NCBI RefSeq assembly: GCF_030014955.1 | Contig: NZ_JAGRPV010000001.1 | Coordinates: forward strand, 6,634,001 to 6,698,000 | Source of the DNA: Cohnella hashimotonis | Lineage (GTDB): Bacteria; Bacillota; Bacilli; Paenibacillales; Paenibacillaceae | Length of the DNA: 64,000 bases | Reading direction: 5' to 3' | Shown: positions 8,543-15,944 of the stretch, one piece after another | How the letters are laid out: every line of letters starts with the position of its first letter | How positions within the stretch are numbered: position 1 is the first letter of the stretch | Translations under genes and position numbers: made by a program | The notes under the pieces: generated by a model | The model's input: only the letters and a program-made list of their open reading frames with translations | Told to the model about the DNA's origin: nothing | Database searches by the model: none

Positions 8543-8950
8543 TTAGTCCGCCTTGATCGGATCGAGCAGCTGGTAGCCCTCGAACGTGAATGCCGTCTCC
8601 TCCGCCACTTCCTCGCCAGCCGTCCAGTTGGCCAGCTGCAGCTTGTCCGCGACGCAGTTGGTAAGCAGGATTCGCTCGAAGCCGTACGCCTCCGGATCGG
8701 ACAGCTTGTTGATGATCTGGAACTTGGCAAAGCCGCGAGAGATCATGTCGCTCGTCACCTTGTAGCCGCTCATCGTGCCGGTGCCTTTCTTGGCGCCGAG
8801 CTTGTGCTGCGTCCATTCCGAGCCGGCAAGCTTGAGCTCCCGCTTCTCCACCTCGACCGAAGCCTCCAGGTGGTTGATATTCGTCTGCCAGTTGCCGTCG
8901 ATGAATACTTGTCCGTAAGTGCCGAGAATCGCTCTGGTCGGATCCATCAT
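8543..8950 (-). CDS. xkdM: XkdM-like tail tube protein
   Basis: This 135-residue protein (MMDPTRAILGTYGQVFIDGNW) is the XkdM/DUF2001 tail tube subunit that polymerises into the inner rigid tube. The length matches XkdM of PBSX (about 145 residues). The key landmarks are YGQVFIDGNWQTN near the start and GTMSGYKVTS in the middle. It starts 18 bases after the sheath gene, in the standard sheath-tube order. Either of two adjacent ATG codons (8950 or 8947) could be the start. Confidence 0.93.
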   Translation of the reverse strand: MMDPTRAILGTYGQVFIDGNWQTNINHLEASVEVEKRELKLAGSEWTQHKLGAKKGTGTMSGYKVTSDMISRGFAKFQIINKLSDPEAYGFERILLTNCVADKLQLANWTAGEEVAEETAFTFEGYQLLDPIKAD

Positions 8951-8968
8951 GTTCTGTCGTCCCCCTCG

Positions 8969-10417
8969 TTATTGCACGATAAACGTGCCGAAAATTTGTT
9001 CGACCACATCGGTCAAGCGCGCTTCCCACTTCAAGAACACCTGATCAGCCGCCGCAGGAACGGACGTATCGACCGCGACGTCGTATCCGGTCGCTTCGAT
9101 AACGCCGGCCGACGCCAGCGCGGCCAAATACTGCTTGCAGGCGCCGATCAGCGCAAGGCGGCCTTCTTCGGTGTTGTTCACCTTGCCGATGTATTGATCC
9201 TCGGCCGTGCGCTGGAGATCGGCGTTCACGCTGTCGAGCACGCGGATCGTCCGGATCTTCTTCCAGGCCGCATTCTGGCCGGAAGCCAAGCTCACGCGGC
9301 TGTTGACGCCGCGCAGCGCCTTGACCATGCGGCCGTCGTGGACGTGGAGAAAAACCCCGCCGCGCACGGCTTGCTCCTGCTCGGAGCGGGTCCAGCGACG
9401 CACGACATCCTGGAACGGCGAGGACGCGTACGTCGTCGATCCGTTCAGCGGCTGGCCTGCGATTAGACCGGCGACATACGCCGCCACCTGCGCGGAGCTG
9501 TATTCGACATCGGCAAGCACGGCGCCCGTGCCTACGTTCACGATGCCTTCGTGATTGAAGGAAGCGCTTCGCTGTGCGGCTTTGCTGACGGCATCCGCCG
9601 CCTTGTCGTCTGCGAGCGAGCCGCCGAGGACGGCGATCGCGCCATGTCCCTCGCCGCGGATTCGCGCCACCCATGCAACGAGACTTGCGTGCAGTTGCGG
9701 ATCGGATACGCCGTCCAGCGCGACCGCGTTAAACGTCTGCGTCTCGAAGGCGGACAGCGCGTTCACGTAGTCTGCGTTCGCGATGCCCGAGATGCCCGAC
9801 GCGCCGCCCGTCAGCGCGACGCCGGCGACCGGCGCCAGCGAGCCGTTGCCGTTTGCGATCTTGGAGGCCGTCAGCCATACGTTGGCCGCATCCTGGTTGA
9901 CGGCGTCGACGGCAGCCTGCACCGTGCCGTCGGCGAAGGTGAAGGTACGCAGGAGCGTATTGCCCTCGAACAGCTTGATGTCCTTCAAGGCGGCATCCGC
10001 CGGATTGACCTGCACCGTCACCTTGAAGTTGTTGCCCCGCGCGCCGGTCTGCTTCGCCTCGAGCTTCAGCACGTCAGCCGGCGTGCCCGCCCCGTCCTTC
10101 AGCGTCTTGGACGCCTTCGCGTCCATGCCGTCCGTCAGCCGGTAGGCGAGCACCTTGCTTGCGCCGCCGAGCAGCGCGAAGCGAAGCGACGTGTATGCCG
10201 TAGCGCCGCCTGTCTCGTCGCTCCCGTAAAGTTTCGCGATGTCGGCCTCGCCCGTCACCTCCGCGAATTGCTTGACCGGTCCCCAGTGGGCCTTGATCGG
10301 CATGACGACCACGCCTCGTTCTCCCGCTTGCACCGCGGCCGCAGCCGCCGAACGAAATGCCATATAGAAGCCGGGCAATACCGGCAGATCCGTCTGATTC
10401 CAAGTGCCTCCAGCCAT
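8969..10417 (-). CDS. xkdK: XkdK-like contractile tail sheath protein
   Basis: This 482-residue protein begins MAGGTWNQTDLPVLPGFYMAF, the standard start of XkdK-type sheath proteins, and ends with the sheath C-terminal domain (RTAEDQYIGKVNNTEEGRLALIGACKQYL). It shows that this is a contractile (R-type or myovirus) tail. The sheath shortens on triggering and drives the tube through the target envelope. Length matches the family (about 466 residues in PBSX). The gene follows ykzM with only 2 bases between them. Confidence 0.95.
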   Translation of the reverse strand: MAGGTWNQTDLPVLPGFYMAFRSAAAAAVQAGERGVVVMPIKAHWGPVKQFAEVTGEADIAKLYGSDETGGATAYTSLRFALLGGASKVLAYRLTDGMDAKASKTLKDGAGTPADVLKLEAKQTGARGNNFKVTVQVNPADAALKDIKLFEGNTLLRTFTFADGTVQAAVDAVNQDAANVWLTASKIANGNGSLAPVAGVALTGGASGISGIANADYVNALSAFETQTFNAVALDGVSDPQLHASLVAWVARIRGEGHGAIAVLGGSLADDKAADAVSKAAQRSASFNHEGIVNVGTGAVLADVEYSSAQVAAYVAGLIAGQPLNGSTTYASSPFQDVVRRWTRSEQEQAVRGGVFLHVHDGRMVKALRGVNSRVSLASGQNAAWKKIRTIRVLDSVNADLQRTAEDQYIGKVNNTEEGRLALIGACKQYLAALASAGVIEATGYDVAVDTSVPAAADQVFLKWEARLTDVVEQIFGTFIVQ

Positions 10418-10419
10418 GC

Positions 10420-10617
10420 TCAGTTCACCTTCCTGTTCATGAATTTGTCGACGAGCGCTTTGGCGCTCGCAATTTCGAATCGTTCCCCGTCGTCCGTGCC
10501 GTACAGGGCGCCTTGCGCCGCCTCCGGGCTGACGCCGAACAGCTCGCCTGCATAGGCGATCAGCTCATCCTTGCCGTACGTTGCGACCGTATCGTCGCCT
10601 TGCTTTTTCCCCGCCAT
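10420..10617 (-). CDS. ykzM: YkzM/YqzN-like small protein
   Basis: This 65-residue acidic/basic helical protein (MAGKKQGDDTVATYGKDELI) sits between the XkdJ-like and sheath genes. In B. subtilis, PBSX and skin have YkzM and YqzN at this exact place. The C-terminal pattern, an acidic stretch followed by ASAKALVDKFMNRKVN, also fits the YqzN/YkzM family. Its role in tail building is not established. The assignment rests on position and size as much as on sequence. Confidence 0.75.
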   Translation of the reverse strand: MAGKKQGDDTVATYGKDELIAYAGELFGVSPEAAQGALYGTDDGERFEIASAKALVDKFMNRKVN

Positions 10618-10630
10618 TGGCCGGCCACCT

Positions 10631-11080
10631 CTATCCTTCTTTTTGTTGAAACGCGATCTCCCTCATCAGCGGCGCCGTCTCGGACGGACGTCGGTTCTTC
10701 CGGCTCAGCGTCAGGCTCAGCTGGCCCGTCGCGACCGCGTCGGCCTTGAGGTCGGCAACCGCCTCCCGGGCGATCAGATATCGCCGCTGCGCCGCGTCGA
10801 GCGGCAGCTTGATCGCTGCGCCCAGCGCGCTCGTAAGCCGTGCGACCGCGTCCGCTTCCTCCGCGGGATCCCGCCCGAGCACATGACCGGCGTAGCGCCG
10901 CGTCTCCTCGCCGAAGGCGGCGTTGCCGGTCTTCGTCTCGATGCCCGCAAGCCGCCACAGTACGGCAGGACGCGCATAATCGGCGGGCCAAGCATTCGCG
11001 TACACTTGCCACTCGACATCGTCAAGCGCCTGCACCGTCCAACTGGCGAGCGCCTGCATCCAGCCTTCGTCTCCGCTCAC
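10631..11080 (-). CDS. XkdJ-like protein, probable tail terminator
   Basis: I choose GTG at 11080 because AAGGAGAGGGAG lies just upstream, giving 149 residues (VSGDEGWMQALASWTVQALDD). An in-frame alternative start lies at 11128. The gene is the first of the structural operon and lies upstream of ykzM and the sheath gene. That is the place of xkdJ/yqbJ, whose product is thought to cap and terminate the tail. Sequence similarity to XkdJ is weak by eye, so the role is inferred mainly from gene order. No terminase, portal, scaffold or capsid gene precedes it. Confidence 0.6.
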   Translation of the reverse strand: MSGDEGWMQALASWTVQALDDVEWQVYANAWPADYARPAVLWRLAGIETKTGNAAFGEETRRYAGHVLGRDPAEEADAVARLTSALGAAIKLPLDAAQRRYLIAREAVADLKADAVATGQLSLTLSRKNRRPSETAPLMREIAFQQKEG

Positions 11081-11141
11081 CGTAGCTCCCTCTCCTTCAT
11101 GCCGCCGCGCCGAAGCGTCCTGCCGCATTCAACTTTTTTTG

Positions 11142-11155
11142 AGAACGCATGTTCG
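11142..11155 (-). promoter_or_regulatory. Probable LexA (SOS) box before the tail structural operon
   Basis: The minus strand reads CGAACATGCGTTCT, which matches 13 of 14 positions of the Bacillus LexA consensus CGAACRNRYGTTYC. It lies between the Xpf-like gene and the XkdJ-like gene. A TATAGA hexamer at 11169-11164 is about 8 bases upstream, so a repressor bound here would cover the start of any transcript from it. Binding is inferred. Confidence 0.55.
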
Positions 11156-11189
11156 CCTTCTCGTCTATAGGTGGCATTCGTACGACAAG

Positions 11190-11765
11190 CTATCCGACGC
11201 TGCTGCCGCCGCCTTCGCGCAGGTTCGTCTCGATCTTGCGCCTGGCTCTCAGCAAATACGTGCCGGCGCTGGACTTGCTGATCTTCAGCACGTCAGCCAC
11301 CTCGGCGAGCGTGAAGCCCTCCGCTTGGGACAGCCTGTAGCAATCGCGCTCCCTTTCTGTCAGCCCGCCGAGCGCGCGTTCGAGCGCCAAGCTTGCCGCT
11401 CCGCATTCACCGCCGGGCACATCCGAAATCGCAGGCTCGCGCCGCTCTTCCAGCACGGCAGACAGAATGGAAGGGTCGATCGGAATCTCCCGCTGATAGC
11501 CGGCTCGCCTTTCGATTCCTCTGCGATTGCCGGGCATGCGCCCTGTCTCCAGCCATTCGATAATATAGGAGCAGCTTGCGAGCATCTCGATGACCAGCCG
11601 ACGCTGCCTGTCCAGCTCCGACCAGGCCATTCCCGTGACGCCCTTTTTTCCAGTCTCCGCTTCAAGCTCCCCCATCTTGACTGTAAGCTTGTCCGCCGCA
11701 ATCAGCAGCAAGCGACGCGTATGACGATAGCTCTCGGCCGTCGCCTGGTCCGTTTCTAGATTCAT
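11190..11765 (-). CDS. xpf: Xpf-like sigma-type activator of the tail operon
   Basis: Starting at ATG 11765 (MNLETDQATAESYRHTRRL) the protein has 191 residues. An in-frame GTG lies three codons earlier. The C-terminal 55 residues form a sigma region 4-like helix-turn-helix: LTERERDCYRLSQAEGFTLA then EVADVLKISKSSAGTYLLRARRKIE. This fits the Xpf/positive control factor family that turns on PBSX late genes. It is the first gene upstream of the tail structural operon and is transcribed toward it, divergent from the repressor gene. Upstream lie a LexA box and a repressor-type palindrome, so it is probably the key switch. The target promoter is not known. Confidence 0.8.
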   Translation of the reverse strand: MNLETDQATAESYRHTRRLLLIAADKLTVKMGELEAETGKKGVTGMAWSELDRQRRLVIEMLASCSYIIEWLETGRMPGNRRGIERRAGYQREIPIDPSILSAVLEERREPAISDVPGGECGAASLALERALGGLTERERDCYRLSQAEGFTLAEVADVLKISKSSAGTYLLRARRKIETNLREGGGSSVG

Positions 11766-11779
11766 GTGCAGCACCCCAT

Positions 11780-11796
11780 TTTGCCAAAATGGCAAA
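11780..11796. promoter_or_regulatory. Operator O1 for the Xre-like repressor
   Basis: This is a perfect inverted repeat, TTTGCCA-AAA-TGGCAAA, 15 bases upstream of the xpf ATG. A TATAAT hexamer on the minus strand (11801-11796) abuts it, so bound repressor would block any transcript starting there and impede those arriving from upstream. A second copy with 15 of 17 matches lies at the xre promoter, which suggests that both are bound by the Xre-like protein. Confidence 0.65.
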
Positions 11797-11888
11797 TTAT
11801 AATCTCAAACAGGTCTTTGGCTCTTTCCTCTATACTTATTTAATTTTATTCTCTTCCGGCCTGAACGGCTTCAGCATCGCCAAATACA

Positions 11889-11902
11889 GAAACATGTGTT
11901 CG
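11889..11902 (-). promoter_or_regulatory. LexA (SOS) box in the xpf control region, perfect consensus match
   Basis: The minus strand reads CGAACACATGTTTC and fits all 14 positions of the Bacillus subtilis LexA consensus CGAACRNRYGTTYC. It lies about 13-26 bases downstream of the expected start of the minus-strand promoter at 11951-11922, a typical place for LexA repression. It implies direct DNA-damage control of the xpf-like gene. Confidence 0.75.
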
Positions 11903-11921
11903 TATTTTCTGATGTGAATCC

Positions 11922-11951
11922 ATCATATATTACCAATACGGCAACTGTCAA
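11922..11951 (-). promoter_or_regulatory. Sigma-A promoter driving the xpf-like gene
   Basis: On the minus strand TTGACA (11951-11946) is followed after 18 bases by TATGAT (11927-11922). Transcription would begin near 11915 and yield a leader of about 150 bases that contains the LexA box at its start and O1 near the start codon. A possible second start from TATAAT at 11801-11796 has no good -35 element. Confidence 0.65.
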
Positions 11952-11981
11952 TTCCTATTTTATCGGATTAATGGAAAATGA

Positions 11982-12011
11982 TTTGCCAAAAAGGAAAATC
12001 AACGCTATAAT
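11982..12011 (+). promoter_or_regulatory. xre promoter with overlapping operator O2
   Basis: TTGCCA (11983-11988), a 17-base spacer and TATAAT (12006-12011) form a good sigma-A promoter for the repressor gene. The -35 element lies inside TTTGCCAAAAAGGAAAA (11982-11998), which matches the O1 palindrome at 15 of 17 bases. The arrangement suggests that the repressor controls its own synthesis. Confidence 0.7.
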
Positions 12012-12043
12012 ATAAGGAACTTCTACCGGAGGGAAGATGGGTT

Positions 12044-12442
12044 ATGACGTTGGGAAGCCGGCTCAGAGAACGGCGCGAGCGCCTCGGCAAGACGCAGTTG
12101 ACCGCCGCCAAGGAACTGGGGATCAGCAATGTCCAGCTGTCGCGCTACGAATCCGACGATCGCAAGCCCGAGCCCGACATGCTGGGCCGGTTCGCCGAAT
12201 ACTACAAGACCACCGCCGATTACCTTCTTGGACTTACGAACGATTCGACGCTTGAGAGTCCGTCCGCTGCGGCCGCCGAAGCTGCGGCGTTCGAGGAATT
12301 CATTCGCAACCCGGAGCACGGACTGTTCTTCAAAGATTACTTGGACGCACCCGAAGCCCGGCAGGAGGAAATGCTGCGCTTTTGGACTTTTCTCCGGGAG
12401 CAGGAACGTCTGCGCAAAGCGGAGCGTAATAACGAATCGTAA
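12044..12442 (+). CDS. xre: Xre-type repressor of the tail locus
   Basis: This 132-residue protein has an N-terminal helix-turn-helix of the Cro/CI-Xre type (residues about 5-60, with LTAAKELGISNVQLSRYESD and DYLLGLT) and a short helical C-terminal tail rich in Glu and Arg. An ACCGGAGGG ribosome site precedes the ATG. It is divergent from the Xpf-like activator and is followed by an ImmA/IrrE-type protease gene, the same logic as xre-xkdA in PBSX and ImmR-ImmA in ICEBs1. It probably binds O1 and O2 and keeps the tail genes silent until it is inactivated. Confidence 0.85.
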   Translation: MTLGSRLRERRERLGKTQLTAAKELGISNVQLSRYESDDRKPEPDMLGRFAEYYKTTADYLLGLTNDSTLESPSAAAAEAAAFEEFIRNPEHGLFFKDYLDAPEARQEEMLRFWTFLREQERLRKAERNNES

Positions 12443-12512
12443 AGGCAGCGCCTATCCGGCGCTTATTTTTCGCCATATAATCGAACGTATATTCTCATTC
12501 CGAGGTGCATGG

Positions 12513-13094
12513 ATGCTCCAATATTATCAGCCGACGCCGCTAGAGCAGTGGATCGAGGCGCTATGGCTCAGGGCCGGGATCTTGACGCCCGACCAGTTGA
12601 CCATCGAGGAAGTGTCCGACCGGTTGGACGTATGGGTGCATTATATGAGCGAATCCAGCAAAGCGCTCGAGTGGATGGGGATCCGGTCGGTGCTCATCGA
12701 TCTGCGTCTGACCGCCGCGCAGCAATGGGAGGATTATCTGCACGAGCTTTGCCACATTCTCCGGCACGCCGGCAATCAGACGGTGATGCCCCGCTCCTTT
12801 CTGGAGCATCAGGAGGCCGAGGCCAAGCGGTTCGTTCTTTACGCTTCGATGCCCTTTTCAATGGTCAAGGACATGAAGCTCCCTTCTATACGAGGCGAGG
12901 CGGTGCAGCTGCTGGCCAACCGATTCGGCGTCACCTGCGAGCTGGCGGACGTTCGTCTCGACCAGTTTCAGCGCCGGGCGTTCGAAGCGATACTGTGGGA
13001 GGAGATCGGAAGAAAGAACCAGGAGTCCGTCTCAGAAGCGGATGTCCGCGAAAAAAGACAACCGCTTGTCCATGGAGACGAATCGCTTAACTAA
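12513..13094 (+). CDS. xkdA: XkdA-like ImmA/IrrE metallopeptidase (anti-repressor)
   Basis: Starting at ATG 12513 (MLQYYQPTPLEQWIEAL), six bases after GAGGTG, the protein has 193 residues. Residues 77-81 are HELCH, the HExxH zinc site of the ImmA/IrrE family, and acidic residues near 101-103 (HQEAEA) could supply the third ligand. ImmA-type proteases cleave Xre-family repressors after DNA damage and so free the operon. The gene lies about 70 bases after xre and is probably cotranscribed with it. The N-terminal and catalytic parts look complete, which argues that the switch is live. That its substrate is the neighbouring repressor is inferred from the family and the gene pair. Confidence 0.85.
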   Translation: MLQYYQPTPLEQWIEALWLRAGILTPDQLTIEEVSDRLDVWVHYMSESSKALEWMGIRSVLIDLRLTAAQQWEDYLHELCHILRHAGNQTVMPRSFLEHQEAEAKRFVLYASMPFSMVKDMKLPSIRGEAVQLLANRFGVTCELADVRLDQFQRRAFEAILWEEIGRKNQESVSEADVREKRQPLVHGDESLN

Positions 13095-13097
13095 CGC

Positions 13098-13142
13098 AAA
13101 AAAGGATGCCATCGGCTAAGCAAGCCGAGCATCCTTCCTTTC
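13098..13142. terminator. Bidirectional terminator after xkdA and the PfpI gene
   Basis: An A-run, a GGATGC...GCATCC type stem enclosing CGGCT/AGCCG, and a T-rich tract on the other side lie between two convergent genes. It can end transcription in both directions. Confidence 0.75.
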
Positions 13143-13162
13143 CCATTAACCTCGCGTCAAGC

Positions 13163-13705
13163 TCAATAAGCGGTCACGCCGATCTTTGCGATCGTCTCCC
13201 GGATGAACGCGGGCTCGTCCTCGGGCTTGCGCGACGTGATCAGATTGCCGTCGACAACGACCTCCCGGTCCACGAATACGCCGCCGGCGGCTTCGACCTC
13301 CTCTTGAATGGACGACGTTGCCGTCAGCGTCTTTCCGCTGAGCACCCCCGCCTTCGCAAGCACCTGCGGACCGTGACAGATCGCCGCGATCGGAATGCCT
13401 GCGCTGTCTGCTTCGGCCACGAATGCGATGACAGCCAGATCTTCCCGCAGCTTGGCGGGCGAGCCGCCACCGGGAATCACGATCGCCTCATAGTCTCCGG
13501 CTTTTGCATCGCCCGCCGCCAGATGGGACGTGTACGAGACCGTCCCCTTCTTTCCTTTCAGCTCCTTGCCCTTCTCGGTGCTGATGATGTCGATATCGTT
13601 GCCGTTCTCGACCAGCGCGTCGTACGGATTTTGCATTTCCGAGTCCTCGTAGCCTTCCTCGAGCAGAAATGCCACTTTGCGAAGACCTTGCTTGACGGTT
13701 GCCAT
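13163..13705 (-). CDS. PfpI/DJ-1 type protein (class I glutamine amidotransferase fold)
   Basis: This 180-residue protein has the full PfpI/YfkM fold. Residues near 70 read AIVIPGGGSPAKLRED and the nucleophile elbow is AICHGPQ (Cys near residue 109). Proteins of this family act as cysteine-dependent stress proteins (peptidase or deglycase activities have been claimed). It is a single gene, convergent with xkdA and separated from it by a terminator, so it is probably host DNA that marks the end of the tail locus. The substrate is not predictable. Confidence 0.9.
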   Translation of the reverse strand: MATVKQGLRKVAFLLEEGYEDSEMQNPYDALVENGNDIDIISTEKGKELKGKKGTVSYTSHLAAGDAKAGDYEAIVIPGGGSPAKLREDLAVIAFVAEADSAGIPIAAICHGPQVLAKAGVLSGKTLTATSSIQEEVEAAGGVFVDREVVVDGNLITSRKPEDEPAFIRETIAKIGVTAY

Positions 13706-14081
13706 AACGAATCACCTCTTCTTCTGCATGTATGTACGGAAGCAGACCGCGGCTTACGTTGCCACGATCTGCTCCATGACTTCTATAAAATGGTCATCCT
13801 CGACGACAACAATTCATTCGTTCGCTTCGCGCGGGTGCCGGGAACACTTTAAGACGGTTGCCCGATGTTAAGCCCTGCCTCATTCGAACCGAGGGATTGC
13901 TGCGGGCTGTGGCGGTGACCTGAGCAAGCGTCAACTGGAACCCTTGGCCGTGATGCTTCGGAACGCTATTGCCGCTCCGTAATTCCGCGCTGCTGTTGCT
14001 GGTTCAACGGAATCACACCCTGTCCTTAGGCGATAGCAAGCATGCCATGCCATTCGTATCCGGCATCAATGCCTGACAGCT
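13706..14081. other. Intergenic stretch without a convincing gene
   Basis: No frame here has a ribosome site, a plausible start and a protein-like sequence together. The minus strand between 13850 and 14030 has short protein-like fragments (for example IPLNQQQQRGITERQ followed by TAG) that could be the remains of a decayed small gene. I cannot name it. Confidence 0.4.
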
Positions 14082-14297
14082 TCAGCGCTCGCTCGCGAAC
14101 CTGCCGTGATCGTCACGAACCTGGTTCCCGATGTCCGGCTGCAGCCCGGCCCTTTGATCCCATGATGCCCTTGATTCGGCATTTGCCCGTCCCAACTCTT
14201 CGTAGTCGTGTTCACGATCCGGAGATCTTGCCCTCGCTTCTCCGCCGTGCATGTTGGCTTCCCGCCTCGTGCTGACGTCTGGATCTGCTCGTGCCAT
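14082..14297 (-). CDS. Small hydrophilic protein of unknown function
   Basis: An AAGGAG site 8 bases before ATG 14297 supports a 71-residue protein (MARADPDVSTRREANMHGGE). The frame is open 12 codons further upstream, but the ribosome site decides the start. It is very hydrophilic, with many Arg, Glu, Asp and Gly residues and no hydrophobic core. This composition resembles small stress or desiccation proteins, but I recognise no family motif. It stands alone between the PfpI gene and the cytochrome gene. The ribosome site is the main evidence that it is real. Confidence 0.55.
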   Translation of the reverse strand: MARADPDVSTRREANMHGGEARARSPDREHDYEELGRANAESRASWDQRAGLQPDIGNQVRDDHGRFASER

Positions 14298-14539
14298 CTG
14301 AATCACTCCTTCAAGGGTGGAATGGCCTTGCACCTATTATTACCCCCAAGGACAGGTACGAACCGGATTTAACCGTTTTCAATCATTAAACAATTTTAAT
14401 GTCCCGATAACAAAACCGGCTCATGCTTAAAGATTATGATCTTAGACGAATAAAGTGGCCCCTTCGGGTCTAACTAACTTTTGCGGAAACGGGTAATCTT
14501 AATCAGAAGAGACGAAGATGACAAGGAGGAACTGGAACG

Positions 14540-14920
14540 ATGAGAAAATGGTTCATGCCCGGCCTACTGACCGCCTGCTGCTTGTTCGCCATTCTATTGG
14601 TGTATTTCTCCCTCAGAGCGGACGAACCGTCTACCGGTCCAAGCGAGGCCGCTCCTTCGGCTTCCGCTTCCGGAGAAGCGCCGGCTACAGTGGACGCCGA
14701 GGCGGCTACGGCCATCTACAAGAGCAACTGCCTGGCCTGCCACGGCGATCAATTGCAGGGCGGCATGGGTCCGGCGCTGACTAAGGTAGGGGCGGACATG
14801 TCCGAAGCCGACATTCACAAGCAGATCCTGAACGGCGGCGGCGGCATGCCGGCCTTCAAGGGAACGCTGACCGACGAGCAGATCGCCACGCTCACCGCCT
14901 GGCTGGCTTCAAAGAAATAA
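14540..14920 (+). CDS. Membrane-anchored c-type cytochrome (c550/CccA-like)
   Basis: This 126-residue protein has an N-terminal membrane anchor (residues about 7-24), a Pro/Ser/Ala linker and one haem c domain. The haem site is CLACH (Cys64, Cys67, His68), and Met103 in GMPAFKG is the probable axial ligand. Small anchored cytochromes of this kind carry electrons on the outer face of the membrane from the bc complex to the cytochrome c oxidase. A strong AAGGAGGAAC site precedes the ATG, and a clear terminator follows, so it is a single-gene unit. Confidence 0.92.
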   Translation: MRKWFMPGLLTACCLFAILLVYFSLRADEPSTGPSEAAPSASASGEAPATVDAEAATAIYKSNCLACHGDQLQGGMGPALTKVGADMSEADIHKQILNGGGGMPAFKGTLTDEQIATLTAWLASKK

Positions 14921-14932
14921 GCTTTGCGCGTC

Positions 14933-14960
14933 GTGACCCCGAGCGGGTCACTTTTTTTTT
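14933..14960 (+). terminator. Terminator of the cytochrome c gene
   Basis: The stem GTGACCC / GGGTCAC with a 5-base loop is followed by nine T residues. Confidence 0.9.
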
Positions 14961-14978
14961 GACGGAAAGTAAAACAAC

Positions 14979-15012
14979 AAAAAAGACGCGGCTCCGAATT
15001 CGGAAACCGCGC
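14979..15012 (-). terminator. Terminator of tRNA-Thr
   Basis: Read on the minus strand, a GC-rich stem (GCGCGGTTTCCGAA / TTCGGAGCCGCG) is followed by TCTTTTTT, about 15 bases after the end of the tRNA. Confidence 0.8.
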
Positions 15013-15028
15013 CGTCGTTGGCGTCTTA

Positions 15029-15104
<76 letters not shown>

Positions 15105-15235
15105 GAACACTTTTACAGAATACCGAATTCGACACCGATAGTCAAGCCATTTTTCACTTTTTTTCGATATTCTTTTATGGGGGTTCGATAAGCGCTAAAT
15201 GTGCCTTATAATGAGGCTCAAAGGAGTGAACGCGG

Positions 15236-15895
15236 GTGTATAGGATTTTGATCGCCGACGACCAGACGCTCATGCGGGACGGTCTCCAGACGATAATACA
15301 GCTTGAAGACGATATGGAGGTCGTCGGCACTGCCGAGAACGGCGAGGATGCGTGCGCGCTCGCGATTCGCCACAAGCCGGATCTGGTGCTGATGGACATT
15401 CGAATGCCCGTGATGAACGGTATCGAGGCGGTCAAAAAGCTGCGGCAGGATGCCCCCGACGTCAGGGTGCTCATGCTGACCACGTTCGATGAGGATGACT
15501 ATATTATCGAAGCGTTAGCGAACGGCGCCGTCGGGTTTCTGCTCAAGGATATCCAAAGCGACAAGCTGCTTCAGGCGATCCGGGACGCGGCCCGCGGCGA
15601 GATGATGCTGCCCGCTGGCATTGCGGCCAAGCTGGCGGCCCGCCTCGCTTCCCCGCATGCAGGCAAGCCGTCGAGCTTGCGCGCGCGCGGCCGCGCGGAC
15701 GGCCTCAAGTTCACGGACCGCGAGCTCAGCATCATCGCACTGATGGTCGAGGGACGGACGAACCGCGAGATCGCCGGCCAGCTGTTCATGAGCGAAGGCA
15801 CCGTTAAAAATTACGTCAGCACGATCTACGACAAGATCGGGACGAACGATCGCACGCAGGCGGTTATTTGGCTGAAGGAGATGGCCGGCGGCTGA
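15236..15895 (+). CDS. NarL/LuxR-type response regulator without a partner kinase
   Basis: This 219-residue protein starts with GTG 15236, ten bases after AAGGAG. Residues 1-120 form a receiver domain with the acidic pair at 8-9, the phospho-acceptor Asp54 (LVLMDIRMP) and the conserved Lys in FLLKD. The last 65 residues are a LuxR/GerE helix-turn-helix (LTDRELSIIALMVEG-type motif, then NREIAGQLFMSEGTVKNYVS). Such regulators usually sit beside a DesK/LiaS-type kinase, but no kinase gene is adjacent here. The next gene, an AbrB-type membrane protein 49 bases downstream on the same strand, may be cotranscribed. Confidence 0.92.
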   Translation: MYRILIADDQTLMRDGLQTIIQLEDDMEVVGTAENGEDACALAIRHKPDLVLMDIRMPVMNGIEAVKKLRQDAPDVRVLMLTTFDEDDYIIEALANGAVGFLLKDIQSDKLLQAIRDAARGEMMLPAGIAAKLAARLASPHAGKPSSLRARGRADGLKFTDRELSIIALMVEGRTNREIAGQLFMSEGTVKNYVSTIYDKIGTNDRTQAVIWLKEMAGG

Positions 15896-15944
15896 TCCGG
15901 CCGAGCGGGATGCGACTCCGGCGTTCGTCAAGAAAGGAAAACGC

